From: Clostridia bacterium
GTDB taxonomy: Bacteria > Bacillota > Clostridia > Christensenellales > Borkfalkiaceae
Direction of reading: 5' to 3'
Length of the DNA stretch: 64,000 nucleotides
Assembly: GCA_900770945.1 (NCBI GenBank)
Contig: CAAGME010000011.1
Span: 21,389-85,388, forward strand
The position numbers were made by a program, and so were the translations under genes. Positions 1 to 8,155 of this stretch are shown here, one piece after another. The notes beneath the pieces were generated by a model that saw only the letters and a program-made list of their open reading frames with translations, was not told where the DNA came from and did no database searches. How positions within the stretch are numbered: position 1 is the first letter of the stretch; each line of letters starts with the position of its first letter.

Positions 1-228
1 CGAAGCCGTGCCGACGACAAGTAGCACGGTTCCGCAAACGAGCCATATTTTGCCGATAAGCTTATGCGCGAATTTCCAAGTGTCCTCGTTTTTCATAGAC
101 CTTGCCGTGCGATACCCGAACACGTAATTTATCTTTTTCGGCGCGCGTTTCATAAAGTACGCCCCGAACCCGACCATAACCGCAGGGATAAGCAAAAGCA
201 TAATAAACAAAAAAATCTTATACCCCAT
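1..228 (-). CDS. SdpI family membrane protein (partial, 3' end outside window)
   Basis: Only the first 76 codons are present; the gene runs off the left edge. The start is the ATG at 226-228, with a GAGGTG ribosome-binding site at 234-239. The protein begins with a hydrophobic segment (about residues 4-25), then a conserved soluble stretch with FGYRTARSMKN and DTWKFAHK, then a second hydrophobic segment. The GYRT..SMKN..DTW.FA pattern is typical of the SdpI family, whose founding member protects Bacillus from the SdpC toxin. Most family members are of unknown role, so immunity is not implied here. It lies downstream of the jag terminator hairpin on the same strand. Confidence 0.75.
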   Translation of the reverse strand, partial: MGYKIFLFIMLLLIPAVMVGFGAYFMKRAPKKINYVFGYRTARSMKNEDTWKFAHKLIGKIWLVCGTVLLVVGTAS

Positions 229-267
229 ATAATCACCTCTCGTTTGTATTCTACCACAACCGTTTCA

Positions 268-342
268 GAAAGTCAAGCTATAACGCGATTATCGCGTGTT
301 TTTGAGTATGAGAAAAGGCTATCGCCGCTAAAGGCGATAGCC
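268..342 (-). repeat. 76-bp repeat element, copy A, carrying the jag terminator hairpin
   Basis: On the minus strand this starts with a perfect 10-bp stem (317-326 with 333-342) followed by TTTTCT, placed just after the jag stop codon, so it serves as a Rho-independent terminator. The sequence continues with CGCGATAATCGCG and TTATAGC and ends in a GACTTT stretch. About 67 of 76 positions match the element at 16209-16286, which is in the opposite orientation. Shorter relatives of the second half occur at 35762, 37441, 38658 and 39634. Confidence 0.75.
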
Positions 343-356
343 AATAAAACTTTTTT

Positions 357-1214
357 TTACTCTTCTGTTTTTTCTTCTTTAGCGGTAGCCTTAAGGCTGT
401 TGCCTAAAAACACTCCGCCGCCAAACCCTGCTTTCTTGGGTGCGCGCTTTTCGCCGTTTCTATCTCCCTTGTCGAACTTGCCGCCGCGGCGATTGTTTCT
501 ATCAAATCTGCCGCCCGAGCGCTTGTCGAACTTGCCGTTTTTGTCAAAGCGTTTTTCTCTGAACGGCTTTTTGTCGGGAGCTTTGGTCGGGTCGTAGTTA
601 TCGGGAATAATAGCGACGTATCTCGTCGGCTCTTTGCCTTCGGACATCGTTTTTACGCCTTCATAGTTCATTAAAGCCGCGTGAATGATACGGCGTTCGT
701 ACGGGTTCATCGGTTCAAGACAAATCTTTCTGCCCGTTTTAACGGCTTTAGCGGCGAGTTTGTTGGCAAGGTAAACGAGGGTTTTTTCTCTCTTGTCCCT
801 GTACCCTTCGCAATCCACGACAACGCGGATATATTTTTCCTTTTCGGTGTTGTAAACCGCGCCGGCAAGGCACTGAATGGAATCGAGAACTTCTCCGCGA
901 TAACCGATGAGAGCGGAAGAATCGACAGCGGTAAGATTAAAAACCGCTCTTTCTTCGTTTTCTTCGGTAAGCTCGACCGCAGTGTTAACGTTCATAATCT
1001 TTAAAAGACCGCTGAGAAAATCAACTACGGCGTCCGCGTCGGACTTCTTTTTTTGTACCGTAACTTTTGCGGGCTTTGCACCGATACCGAAAAGACCGCC
1101 TTTTACCGGTTCTTCGATAACCTTTACTTCGGCTTCTTCAAGGGTGATGCCTAATTCGCTCAGACCCTTAGCAACGGCTTCGTCCACCGTTTTTGCCGTA
1201 AATTCGTTTGACAT
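357..1214 (-). CDS. jag: Jag/KhpB family RNA-binding protein
   Basis: This is a 285-residue Jag (SpoIIIJ-associated, KhpB) protein. The N-terminal Jag domain (MSNEFTAKTVDEAVAKGLSE, with the following KGGLFGIGAKPAKV) is followed by a KH domain around ALIGYRGEVLDSIQ. An R3H domain carries MNPYERRIIHAAL and SEGKEPTRYV. The C-terminal tail is long, basic and rich in Gly, Arg, Lys and Asp (about residues 210-285), which is unusual and probably disordered. The ATG at 1212-1214 has GGAGG at 1220-1224; upstream in-frame ATGs lack such a site. It is the last gene of the conserved rpmH-rnpA-yidD-yidC-jag cluster. Family members bind RNA and influence cell division and cell-wall synthesis. Confidence 0.95.
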   Translation of the reverse strand: MSNEFTAKTVDEAVAKGLSELGITLEEAEVKVIEEPVKGGLFGIGAKPAKVTVQKKKSDADAVVDFLSGLLKIMNVNTAVELTEENEERAVFNLTAVDSSALIGYRGEVLDSIQCLAGAVYNTEKEKYIRVVVDCEGYRDKREKTLVYLANKLAAKAVKTGRKICLEPMNPYERRIIHAALMNYEGVKTMSEGKEPTRYVAIIPDNYDPTKAPDKKPFREKRFDKNGKFDKRSGGRFDRNNRRGGKFDKGDRNGEKRAPKKAGFGGGVFLGNSLKATAKEEKTEE

Positions 1215-1250
1215 ATATTCCTCCGTCATATCCCGTAACCCGGGCATAAA

Positions 1251-2738
1251 TTATTTTTTTGTTTTTTCTTTGTCTTGGTTTTCTTTGTCTTGGTCGATTT
1301 TTTTAGCAAAACTTATTCTTTTGTCGTTTTGCAATCTTTCCTGCTCGACTTTTTTAGCGAAACTTGCTTCGACTATCTTGTTTATTATGAGGGTAGAAAG
1401 CGTGGAAACCACGGAACTGACTATCATGTAAAGAGAGAAAGAAGCCGTGTAAATGAATGCGAAAACGCCGAACATAATAGGCATCATCCACATCATCATT
1501 TTCGACGTTGAAGCGGCGGTGCCGTCTACCGATTGAAGCTCTAACTGCGGCTTTTGCATTTTTTGCATGATAAGCTGCGATAAAAGCATTATTCCGATAG
1601 ATAAAACAACGAGTATCATGTATCCGTTAGGCTCGGTTTTTTCTTTCGTTAAGTCAGCGGTTATTTCTTCAAAGTAGCCTTGGTTAACGTTTTCAAACGC
1701 GCCGTCGAGACTCTTATAAAAGTCGTAATCTTTCAAGCTCGGTTGAACGGGGTGCTTCCACGGTAAGTCCGGAACCCACAAGTTTTTGACCCACAAAAAC
1801 GAAGGTCTGTTAGCCTCGTAGGACTCCTTAGCCGCCGTTCTCGCCGCCGATTTAACCGTGGTAGTCATATACCTTTCGCTTAAAAATTGAACGATTTTTT
1901 CGGAAACCTCGGCTTTTATTTCGTCCACCGTTTTATCGTCGTTATACGCTTTTGTGTTCAGCTTGTAATTACCGTCTAAGAAAAGAATTTCGCAAGTCTT
2001 TTCGTCCGTGCCGATTTTTATGCCCGTTAAGCCCTCTTTGACGAGCTTGTCCGCAAGCTTACAAAGCTTTTCTTCGTTATTTGAAAAATATGTTGCGGCG
2101 TAAGCGTTTTCGGCACTGTTTGTTTTTACGATTTCGGCGTCTCTCGCTTCCTTAAAAACATCTTCCGTATCGTAAACCTTCTGCTCGCTCAGATAGTATC
2201 TGACAAGCGTTGTTTCGCCGTCTTTTTCCTCTACCTTAACTAAAACCCCGTCAGGGTGATCTTCGTCTATGACAAATTCCTGAAACTTATCGGAATAAGC
2301 TTTTGCCATTCCGTTTATCATGTTGAGGTTTGTATAGTTAGAGTAGTTGGAAAACTGATTGATTACGATAATGAATATTACGAGAGTAACAAGGGTCGGA
2401 AGGCATGTAGAGAGCATACCGTAACCTTGTTTTTTATAAATCGCCTGCACTTTTTGGTTGTAAAGTGCCTGATTGTTTGCGTATTGGCGTTGAAGTTTTT
2501 CAAGCTCGGGACGCATTTTTTCCATTTTAAGCGCGTTCTTTTTGGTTGAAATTCGCGAATAAATATCGAAAGGAAGCGTTACGGCTTTTAAAATGAGCGT
2601 AAACAAAATTATACCTACGCCTATAGAAGAACAACCTTCTATCAACGCTTTGATAAGCCTGCCGAGCCACCCGAGCGTATACGGAGAGCCGAAGCTTTCG
2701 AAAACGTTTACGAAAACCGATAATAAGTTTGATGACAT
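1251..2738 (-). CDS. yidC: Membrane protein insertase YidC/Oxa1 family
   Basis: This is a 495-residue YidC/OxaA/SpoIIIJ insertase that places proteins in the cytoplasmic membrane with or without SecYEG. The amphipathic start and TM1 (IGVGIILFTLILKAVTLPF) precede the cytoplasmic hairpin rich in Lys and Arg (KKNALKMEKMRPELEKLQRQ). A membrane segment (LPTLVTLVIFIIVINQF) follows, with further segments near the C-terminus (ILVVLSIGIMLLSQLIMQ and MMMWMMPIMFGVFAFIYTASFSL as a split pair). Between them lies a charged extracytoplasmic insertion (roughly residues 145-345) absent from typical 250-290 residue Gram-positive YidC. The start at 2736-2738 has an AAGGGGA site. It sits between yidD and jag. 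Confidence 0.95.
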   Translation of the reverse strand: MSSNLLSVFVNVFESFGSPYTLGWLGRLIKALIEGCSSIGVGIILFTLILKAVTLPFDIYSRISTKKNALKMEKMRPELEKLQRQYANNQALYNQKVQAIYKKQGYGMLSTCLPTLVTLVIFIIVINQFSNYSNYTNLNMINGMAKAYSDKFQEFVIDEDHPDGVLVKVEEKDGETTLVRYYLSEQKVYDTEDVFKEARDAEIVKTNSAENAYAATYFSNNEEKLCKLADKLVKEGLTGIKIGTDEKTCEILFLDGNYKLNTKAYNDDKTVDEIKAEVSEKIVQFLSERYMTTTVKSAARTAAKESYEANRPSFLWVKNLWVPDLPWKHPVQPSLKDYDFYKSLDGAFENVNQGYFEEITADLTKEKTEPNGYMILVVLSIGIMLLSQLIMQKMQKPQLELQSVDGTAASTSKMMMWMMPIMFGVFAFIYTASFSLYMIVSSVVSTLSTLIINKIVEASFAKKVEQERLQNDKRISFAKKIDQDKENQDKEKTKK

Positions 2739-2887
2739 TGTAGTCCCCTTTACTGAATTAAAAAAGCGAGCAAAAAACACTCTCACCCGCCTGAAAAATT
2801 ATTTTACCGTTACCGATTAAGGTAACACGAATTTAACTGAAATCTATAATAAGGAAAAATGAAAAGGAAAAGATTTGTTTTCGTGTA

Positions 2888-3136
2888 TCATATCAGCCAC
2901 TTTAATACGCTCTTTTTATCGGGAACGGGGTCAAAACCGCCGCTCGACAACGGATTACAGCGTAATAATCTACGGAAAATAAGGAAAATCGCATAAAAAA
3001 ACCCGTGTTTTAATAATGCTTCCAACGCATACGCGCTGCAAGTGGGGGTGTATATGCAACTCGTGGGAAGAGATGAGGAAATATTCTTTCGATAAAACTT
3101 CACGAGCCTTATTAAAAGCTTATTCAATATTCTCAT
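2888..3136 (-). CDS. yidD: Membrane protein insertion efficiency factor YidD
   Basis: This 82-residue protein belongs to the YidD family (UPF0161), thought to assist YidC-dependent insertion at the membrane. The family signature is clear: LVKFYRKNIS, then CIYTPTCSAYALEALLKHG, and RRLLRCNPLSSGGFDPVP. The start overlaps the end of rnpA by 17 bases, so translation is probably coupled. About 150 bases separate it from the yidC start. Confidence 0.95.
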   Translation of the reverse strand: MRILNKLLIRLVKFYRKNISSSLPTSCIYTPTCSAYALEALLKHGFFYAIFLIFRRLLRCNPLSSGGFDPVPDKKSVLKWLI

Positions 3137-3458
3137 CGATAAGATTTTCTTTTTTCAGCATTGATTCGACGGATTTTAAAAAATCAGAATAACTATATTC
3201 GTCCATAACTTTCGGGACGAACACAATATTGACGGGCTTGACTATGCTTTTAATTAAAGGAATATAGGCGGCTCTTATCAGCCTTTTTATTCTGTTTCTC
3301 GTGACGGCGTTACCGTGTTTTTTTCCTACGGTTATACCGATTTTTACTTCTCCGCGTTGCTTTTCTACATAATACATGGCAAGCTCTCTGCGGTAAGCCC
3401 TTTTTCCTTTTTTAAAACATGCGTCGAAATCACGCTTTCTTTTTAATCTGTGTTCCAA
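3120..3458 (-). CDS. rnpA: Ribonuclease P protein component
   Basis: The 112-residue protein subunit of RNase P helps the catalytic RNA mature tRNA 5' ends. It starts EHRLKRKRDFDACFKKGKR and carries the RNR-type signature as AVTRNRIKRLIRAAY (about residues 50-65). Translation appears to start at TTG (3456-3458), with AAGG about 7 bases upstream; there is no nearby ATG before the conserved LKR segment. Only nine bases separate it from rpmH, the classic rpmH-rnpA pairing. Confidence 0.93.
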   Translation of the reverse strand: MEHRLKRKRDFDACFKKGKRAYRRELAMYYVEKQRGEVKIGITVGKKHGNAVTRNRIKRLIRAAYIPLIKSIVKPVNIVFVPKVMDEYSYSDFLKSVESMLKKENLIDENIE

Positions 3459-3467
3459 CTTTACGCC

Positions 3468-3602
3468 TTACGCGGACAGTTTGTGACGACCTTTGGCTCT
3501 TCTTCTTTTTAAAACGTTTCTGCCGTTTTTAGTAGACATTCTGTTTCTGAAACCGTGTACTTTGCTTCTCTGTCTTTTCTTGGGTTGATAAGTTCTTTTC
3601 AT
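3468..3602 (-). CDS. rpmH: 50S ribosomal protein L34
   Basis: A 44-codon reading frame encodes MKRTYQPKKRQRSKVHGFRN and continues through a basic tail ending RRRAKGRHKLSA, an unmistakable full-length bL34. The start is the ATG at 3600-3602 with GGAG about 8 bases upstream. A strong sigma-A-type promoter lies upstream on the same strand (3671-3699). It lies directly downstream of dnaN rather than divergent from dnaA as in Bacillus. Confidence 0.97.
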   Translation of the reverse strand: MKRTYQPKKRQRSKVHGFRNRMSTKNGRNVLKRRRAKGRHKLSA

Positions 3603-3670
3603 AATATACTCCGTTTGTTTTCACTTGAAAACTTTTAATTTAATTTTTCGGCAATCAAAGTTGCCCGATA

Positions 3671-3699
3671 ATTCTAATAGAATTTTTGTTTTTTGTCAA
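3671..3699 (-). promoter_or_regulatory. sigma-A promoter of rpmH-rnpA
   Basis: On the minus strand, TTGACA (3694-3699) and TAGAAT (3671-3676) are separated by exactly 17 bases, about 70 bases before the rpmH start. The interval from here to the dnaN stop (3700-3782) is T-rich and shows no gene. Confidence 0.75.
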
Positions 3700-3782
3700 C
3701 TTATTTTGTATTTATTTTTATTAAATTTGTCTTTTTAACCTTTCAAACTCTTAAAAATCGTTTTTTTTGGTTCTTTTAGCCG

Positions 3783-4886
3783 TTATTGGCTTATTCTCAC
3801 CGGCAAAATAAGGTAAAGATAATCGTCGTCCGAATTAGGCTTTATAACGCACGGCGCGATGGAAGTGTTAAGGTTAAAGTTTACGAATTCGTCGTCTATA
3901 ACTCTCAAGCAATCGATAAGATATCTCGAGTTAAAAGCTATGTTCACATCCTTTCCTTCCAAATTGATAAGCACCTGTTCTTTAACGTTGCCCATTTCGG
4001 AATCGGAAGATACGTCTACGCAATTTTCGTGAATATCGAACTTTACGATATTTTTCATAACTTTTGCCATAACCGAAGCCCTTTCTATGGAAGAAAGAAG
4101 GCTTGCTTTGTTTACCTTAAAAACGGTAACGTAACTTGACGGTACTATTCTCTTGTAGTCTATATACTCTCCCTCTAAAAGCCTCGTTACGAAAACTGTG
4201 TTGTCTATATCTATTAAAAGCGAATTGTCCTGAATTATAACGGTAACGTATTCTTCGTCATGTTCTATGAGTCTTGTTATTTCAACTAAAGCGCGAGCGG
4301 GAACGATGGCTTTAACGTTGCCCGTCGATTCTCTTACGTTCTTTTTACATACGGCAAGGCGGAACCCGTCGAGAGCGACGCAAGTAAGAGTTTCCCCTTC
4401 GAGTTCAAGTAAGCACCCTTTTAAGATAGGTCTGCTGTCGTCCTGCGAACAGGCAAAGCTGGTTTTGTTGATAACGTCCTTAAAAGCCTTTTGCTTAATT
4501 ACGAAAGAATTAAGGTTAAAATCTTTTTTAATTATAGGATACTGCTCCGCGCTTTGAGCCTGAAGATAAGTTTCGCTGCCGGAATAAACTATTTTCATTC
4601 TTCCGTCTTCCGTAACGTTAAGCTCGATTTCGTCCTCGTCTTCGAGTTTTTTAACGAATTCGGCAAAAAGTCTGCCTGGAACGACGACGCTTCCTTCCAT
4701 AAACGTTTCGCAAGAGATAGTCTTTTCGATAGCTATCTCCATATCCGTTGCGGTAAGGGTAAGCTCGTCCCCCTTACAATTGAGTTTTATACCTTCAAGC
4801 AAGCTGTTAGGTGATTTTTGACTGACCGCCTTTACAACTTTATTGACTGCATTCGATAAATCTATTCCTTTTACAATCGTCTTCAT
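3783..4886 (-). CDS. dnaN: DNA polymerase III beta subunit (sliding clamp)
   Basis: The 367-residue sliding clamp tethers DNA polymerase III to DNA. The N-terminal domain includes NAVNKVVKAVSQKSPNSLLE and LTATDMEIAIEKTI; the middle domain has the typical DDSRPILKGCLLE and VALDGFRLAV. The C-terminal domain ends YLILPVRIS, matching the family end (LILPVR). The chosen ATG (4884-4886) has AAGGTG 6 bases upstream; a GTG three codons earlier is less likely. It is read away from the DnaA-box cluster at 5065-5317. dnaA, which normally precedes dnaN, is absent. Confidence 0.96.
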   Translation of the reverse strand: MKTIVKGIDLSNAVNKVVKAVSQKSPNSLLEGIKLNCKGDELTLTATDMEIAIEKTISCETFMEGSVVVPGRLFAEFVKKLEDEDEIELNVTEDGRMKIVYSGSETYLQAQSAEQYPIIKKDFNLNSFVIKQKAFKDVINKTSFACSQDDSRPILKGCLLELEGETLTCVALDGFRLAVCKKNVRESTGNVKAIVPARALVEITRLIEHDEEYVTVIIQDNSLLIDIDNTVFVTRLLEGEYIDYKRIVPSSYVTVFKVNKASLLSSIERASVMAKVMKNIVKFDIHENCVDVSSDSEMGNVKEQVLINLEGKDVNIAFNSRYLIDCLRVIDDEFVNFNLNTSIAPCVIKPNSDDDYLYLILPVRISQ

Positions 4887-5328
4887 TTTGCGCACCTTGA
4901 TACAATTTATTTTATTATAATTTTTATAAGTAACAGTAGTAGGGGGGTGTTAGTTTGTGAATACAAGTTTAGCCCTTTTAAAATTCGGCTTAAAGCTTGA
5001 AATAAAGCAAATCACAGCTCGAAAAATGTATGTTGAAGAGGTTGTAGATACACTCTTGAAAAGCCGTGGATAACTAAAAACAAAGGTGGATAACTTTTTA
5101 TAAGGCTTTCCGAACCTCCCTTTTGCTTATAAGCTATATAATAATATATTATATATAAAAGATTAGGAAAAAGCAAATGTTTTCGACTTACTTTTTCTAA
5201 GACAAACAAACTTTTTATCTAAACGTTTAAAAAAGAAAAAGTTATCCACACAGTAATAAACATATGTTGATAACCTCGGTTAATAAATATGTTGATAATA
5301 AATTTTTTTGTCGATAACTAATGGCTGA
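4887..5328. other. Candidate chromosomal replication origin (oriC)
   Basis: This 442-base noncoding stretch lies between dnaN and the AlbA_2 gene. It holds one perfect DnaA box, TTATCCACA, at 5242-5250. Two one-mismatch boxes on the other strand lie at 5065-5073 and 5085-5093. Three further matches of the TGTTGATAA/TGTCGATAA type are at 5265-5273, 5290-5298 and 5309-5317. Between the groups is an almost pure A/T segment (about 5127-5165), a plausible unwinding element. Genes to the left read leftward and rsmG to the right reads rightward, as expected for divergent forks. Strand-skew analysis was not possible. Confidence 0.8.
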
Positions 5329-6681
5329 TTAGTTATTCACCTTCCAAAAGCCTGTTTTATCGGAACCTATTCTTTCAATTAAACCCTTATCCTTTAAAGA
5401 TTTTAATGTTCTTTCAACCGTCCTTTTCGGAATACCTGTGTTTGTAGAAATTTCGGCAGTAGAGCCGGCGTCATTATGTTTTAAATATGAAATAATCTTT
5501 TTTTCCTTGTCGGAAATATTTACACCGCCATTTACACCGCCATTTACACCGCCATTTACACCGCCATTTACAATTTCTGCATTTAAAATAGACAGTGCTT
5601 TTTTGTCATACATGAACTTTACGTCTAAAAAGTGTTCCGAAATATGAAAAATAGTTTTAGGGTAAGTTCTTAATATTTTTCTCATACCGGAGCCTAATTG
5701 TTCGCAAAGATCCATATCGGAAAAAATTCTCATGAGTTCTTTGTTTCTCGGCAAAGACCTGCCTTCGAAAAATTCCGTTTCGGAAAGCCCGAGAGGAAGC
5801 CCGCCCGAAGAAATTACTTCTATTCTGTCGTCGTAAATTTCAAAAACGGGATACGCTCCGCCTATATAATCGTTATGTATTATTGCGTTTAAAACGGCTT
5901 CGCGCAATGCTTGCGGATCGACTAAACGTATTTCCGTTCTTTGAGCTTTTTCTCCCACTCTCACGACCGTGCTGTTTGCAACGTTGAGCTTTTCCAACAC
6001 GCTAAAAGCGGATTTTAAAAGGCAACACCTTCCAAATTCATTACGCTCCAAGATATCCGATTTTTCTATACCACTAAACCTTGCAACTTTTATAGAAGTT
6101 CCGTTACTATCCGCCATAAGGTATGCCGCATAGTTATACTTGCCGTCGTCGGTAAATAAATCGAGATTTTTAAGAAATTGACTGCCCGAAACGTCGAAAC
6201 CTTTTTCTTCGTAAAAAATCTTCAACTGCGAAAAAGTAAGCTCTTGATTGGGCGCAACGACGTTATGAAGAGTGTTGTGAACGCGGCGCGAAAACAGCCC
6301 GTCTATTATATTTTGAGGCATTTGCGGAGCTTGCGTGCCAACTCGCATAAAACACCCGGTTGGCGTCATTCCGTATCTTTTGATATAGTAAGGCTTTTCA
6401 AGCCCGCTCGCAACCGTGACGATAATATAATTTTTATCGCCGGAATTTTTTATTTCGACTGTGAAAAGCCCCATCGCCGACGGCGAGATATTGTTTTTGA
6501 TTTTGTCTGTGATAACAAGAGCCGTTTTGTCTGCGTTTTTAATTCCGCAAACTTCTCCGTCGTTCTCTATGCCTATTAAAATCTGCCCGCCGAGCGTGTT
6601 TAAAAAAGCGCAAACTTCCTTTTCGAACGAATCGTTCAGCTCTCTTTTTAATTCGGTTTTCTCGTTTTCTTTAAAAATCAT
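5329..6681 (-). CDS. AlbA_2/Schlafen-type ATP-binding transcriptional regulator-like protein
   Basis: This 450-residue protein has the layout of RNA/DNA-binding AlbA_2 (Schlafen, DUF4062-like) regulators. The N-terminal AlbA_2 domain shows ENEKTELKRELND and FLNTLGGQILIGIENDGEV. A central ATPase-like C-terminal region carries REAVLNAIIHNDYIGG and EQLGSGMRKI, and a terminal winged helix has TNTGIPKRTVERTLKSLK. A run of NGGV repeats (about residues 375-390) links the last two parts and is encoded by 12-base tandem repeats at 5518-5572. Start ATG at 6679-6681 with AGGGAT upstream. It is divergent from rsmG and occupies the place next to the origin. Function is unknown. Confidence 0.8.
   Translation of the reverse strand: MIFKENEKTELKRELNDSFEKEVCAFLNTLGGQILIGIENDGEVCGIKNADKTALVITDKIKNNISPSAMGLFTVEIKNSGDKNYIIVTVASGLEKPYYIKRYGMTPTGCFMRVGTQAPQMPQNIIDGLFSRRVHNTLHNVVAPNQELTFSQLKIFYEEKGFDVSGSQFLKNLDLFTDDGKYNYAAYLMADSNGTSIKVARFSGIEKSDILERNEFGRCCLLKSAFSVLEKLNVANSTVVRVGEKAQRTEIRLVDPQALREAVLNAIIHNDYIGGAYPVFEIYDDRIEVISSGGLPLGLSETEFFEGRSLPRNKELMRIFSDMDLCEQLGSGMRKILRTYPKTIFHISEHFLDVKFMYDKKALSILNAEIVNGGVNGGVNGGVNGGVNISDKEKKIISYLKHNDAGSTAEISTNTGIPKRTVERTLKSLKDKGLIERIGSDKTGFWKVNN
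5518..5572. repeat. 12-bp tandem repeat inside the AlbA_2-type gene
   Basis: Four identical units of ATTTACACCGCC plus a 7-base partial unit encode the Asn-Gly-Gly-Val repeats between the ATPase-like domain and the winged helix. A gain or loss of units would keep the frame and change only linker length. Confidence 0.9.
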
Positions 6682-6761
6682 TTTATCCCTTTTAGAATAG
6701 CTTTTTATATATTTTACCATATTTTAGCCGAAAATTCAACCGAAAATCGATAGCGAAAACC

Positions 6762-6790
6762 TTGTAATTAGAATAAGTTTGTGATAAAAT
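6762..6790 (+). promoter_or_regulatory. Probable promoter of rsmG
   Basis: TTGTAA (6762-6767) and TAAAAT (6785-6790) are 17 bases apart, about 50 bases before the rsmG ATG. Confidence 0.55.
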
Positions 6791-6841
6791 AATCCTAAGG
6801 GATATCCCTGAAAATGATTATTGATAAGGAATGTAATTCCT

Positions 6842-7522
6842 ATGGAAGTTTTAAACGCGGAAAAGCTTGTAGAAAAGCACTTATGCGAGTTTGAAAAATT
6901 TTATAATCTTTTAACCGAGCGTGGCAAGCAGTTTAACTTGACGAGCATTTTCGAGCGCGACGAAGTTTACGCAAAACACTTTTACGACAGCGCATATCCC
7001 TTTTTTTTGTTTGAAGAAAACGCAAAAATCATAGAAGTAGGCTCGGGCGGAGGGTTCCCGAGCGTGCCGCTCAAAATCGTAAGGAGAGATTTAGACTTTA
7101 CCTTGCTTGAAGCGACGGGCAAAAAATGCACGTTCTTAAACGAAGTAAAAGAGTTGTTAGAGTTTGAAAATTTTGCCGTAATAAACGGCAGAGCGGAAGA
7201 AGAAGGCAAAGGAAAGCTAAGAGAAACTTTCGATTATGCCGTCGCGCGAGCCGTCGCGCCGCTTAGAATTTTACTTGAATATCTGATGCCGCTTATTAAG
7301 GTCGGCGGCAGAGCCGTGGCTTACAAGGGCGGAAGTTACGACGAAGAAGTAAAAGAAGCCGAAAACGCAATAAAAATTCTCGGCGGAAAATTAGAAAAAA
7401 CAATAGAATATTCGCTACCGAATTCTTACGGCGAGCGATGCGTTATAGTTATAAAAAAGGAGAAACTCACCCCCGCAAAATATCCGCGCGGGCAAGGAAA
7501 AGAAAAAAAATGTCCGCTATAA
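6842..7522 (+). CDS. rsmG: 16S rRNA (guanine-527-N7)-methyltransferase RsmG
   Basis: The 226-residue enzyme uses S-adenosylmethionine to methylate G527 of 16S rRNA. The sequence shows FNLTSIFERDEVYAKHFYDS, the glycine-rich SAM-binding loop IIEVGSGGGFPSVPL (about residues 66-80), VINGRAEE and the ARAVAPL segment, all standard for RsmG/GidB. The ATG at 6842 is preferred over an in-frame TTG at 6821. Its ribosome-binding site (AAGGA, 6826-6830) lies inside a copy of a dispersed short repeat. gidB-type genes often sit near bacterial origins. The end overlaps the next gene by 13 bases. Confidence 0.95.
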   Translation: MEVLNAEKLVEKHLCEFEKFYNLLTERGKQFNLTSIFERDEVYAKHFYDSAYPFFLFEENAKIIEVGSGGGFPSVPLKIVRRDLDFTLLEATGKKCTFLNEVKELLEFENFAVINGRAEEEGKGKLRETFDYAVARAVAPLRILLEYLMPLIKVGGRAVAYKGGSYDEEVKEAENAIKILGGKLEKTIEYSLPNSYGERCVIVIKKEKLTPAKYPRGQGKEKKCPL

Positions 7523-7983
7523 AAATTGATAAATTAAGAACGGCATGTTTTACGGGGCACCGTATTTTACCCGGGAATTTTAATGCCGATGAAGTCGAAA
7601 AAGCCGTCTATAAGGCGATTAACGATAATTTTAATACGTTTCTCGTAGGAATGGCGATAGGGTTTGACAGTCTTTGTTTTCGGGTTTTGGAGGGAATAAG
7701 GCTTAGTAACGACATAAAAATAATAGCGTGCGTGCCTTGCTCGGATCAGTCGGAATTTTTTAATAAAAAACAAAAAAAAGAGTACGACAGAATGATAAAG
7801 GAAGCCGACGACGTTATTATGCTCGGCGAAAAGTATCAAAGCGGGTGCATGCAAAAGCGCAACGCTTTTATGGTTGATAACAGTTCGAGGCTGATAGCTT
7901 ATTTGAGAATCAAAGGCGGCGGCACCTATTCGACGGTTAAATACGCCGTGGAACAAGGGCTTGAAGTAGAATATATAAAATAG
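7510..7983 (+). CDS. SLOG family protein (DUF1273/YpsA-like)
   Basis: A 157-residue single-domain protein starting with the SLOG-type nucleotide-binding motif TACFTGHR. It continues with LVGMAIGFDSLCFRVLEGI, IACVPCSDQSEFFNKKQKKEYD and ends with GGGTYSTVKYAVEQGLEV. These match the SLOG (SMF/LOG-related) family of DUF1273 proteins, which are predicted to bind nucleotide-derived ligands. No specific ligand is established for this branch. The ATG at 7510 has AAGGA upstream and overlaps the rsmG end, suggesting co-transcription. Confidence 0.8.
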   Translation: MSAIKIDKLRTACFTGHRILPGNFNADEVEKAVYKAINDNFNTFLVGMAIGFDSLCFRVLEGIRLSNDIKIIACVPCSDQSEFFNKKQKKEYDRMIKEADDVIMLGEKYQSGCMQKRNAFMVDNSSRLIAYLRIKGGGTYSTVKYAVEQGLEVEYIK

Positions 7984-8097
7984 ACCTTTATAAGAGAAGT
8001 AATCCGCAATCGGATTAGAGGTGTTGGCTTTATTGCAAGTGGTGCTGCTTGCGAGCGATGTTCGCCTTACTGAAAATTAAGGATAAAAGCAATAATA

Positions 8098-8139
8098 AAA
8101 AAGACTTTACGTTATTTTTTACAACGCAAAGTCTTTTAT
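8098..8139. terminator. Terminator hairpin between SLOG gene and PTS gene
   Basis: An imperfect inverted repeat (AAAGACTTTACGTT with AACGCAAAGTCTTT) flanked by A and T runs lies between the converging SLOG and PTS genes, so it can act on both strands. The remaining interval 7984-8097 holds a small AATCCG/CGGATT hairpin but no gene. Confidence 0.65.
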
Positions 8140-8155
8140 CATGTTTAACTTTTTA

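Noticed and set aside
5240..5330. parS site near oriC
   Set aside because: The sequences match DnaA boxes, not the TGTTTCACGTGAAACA palindrome.
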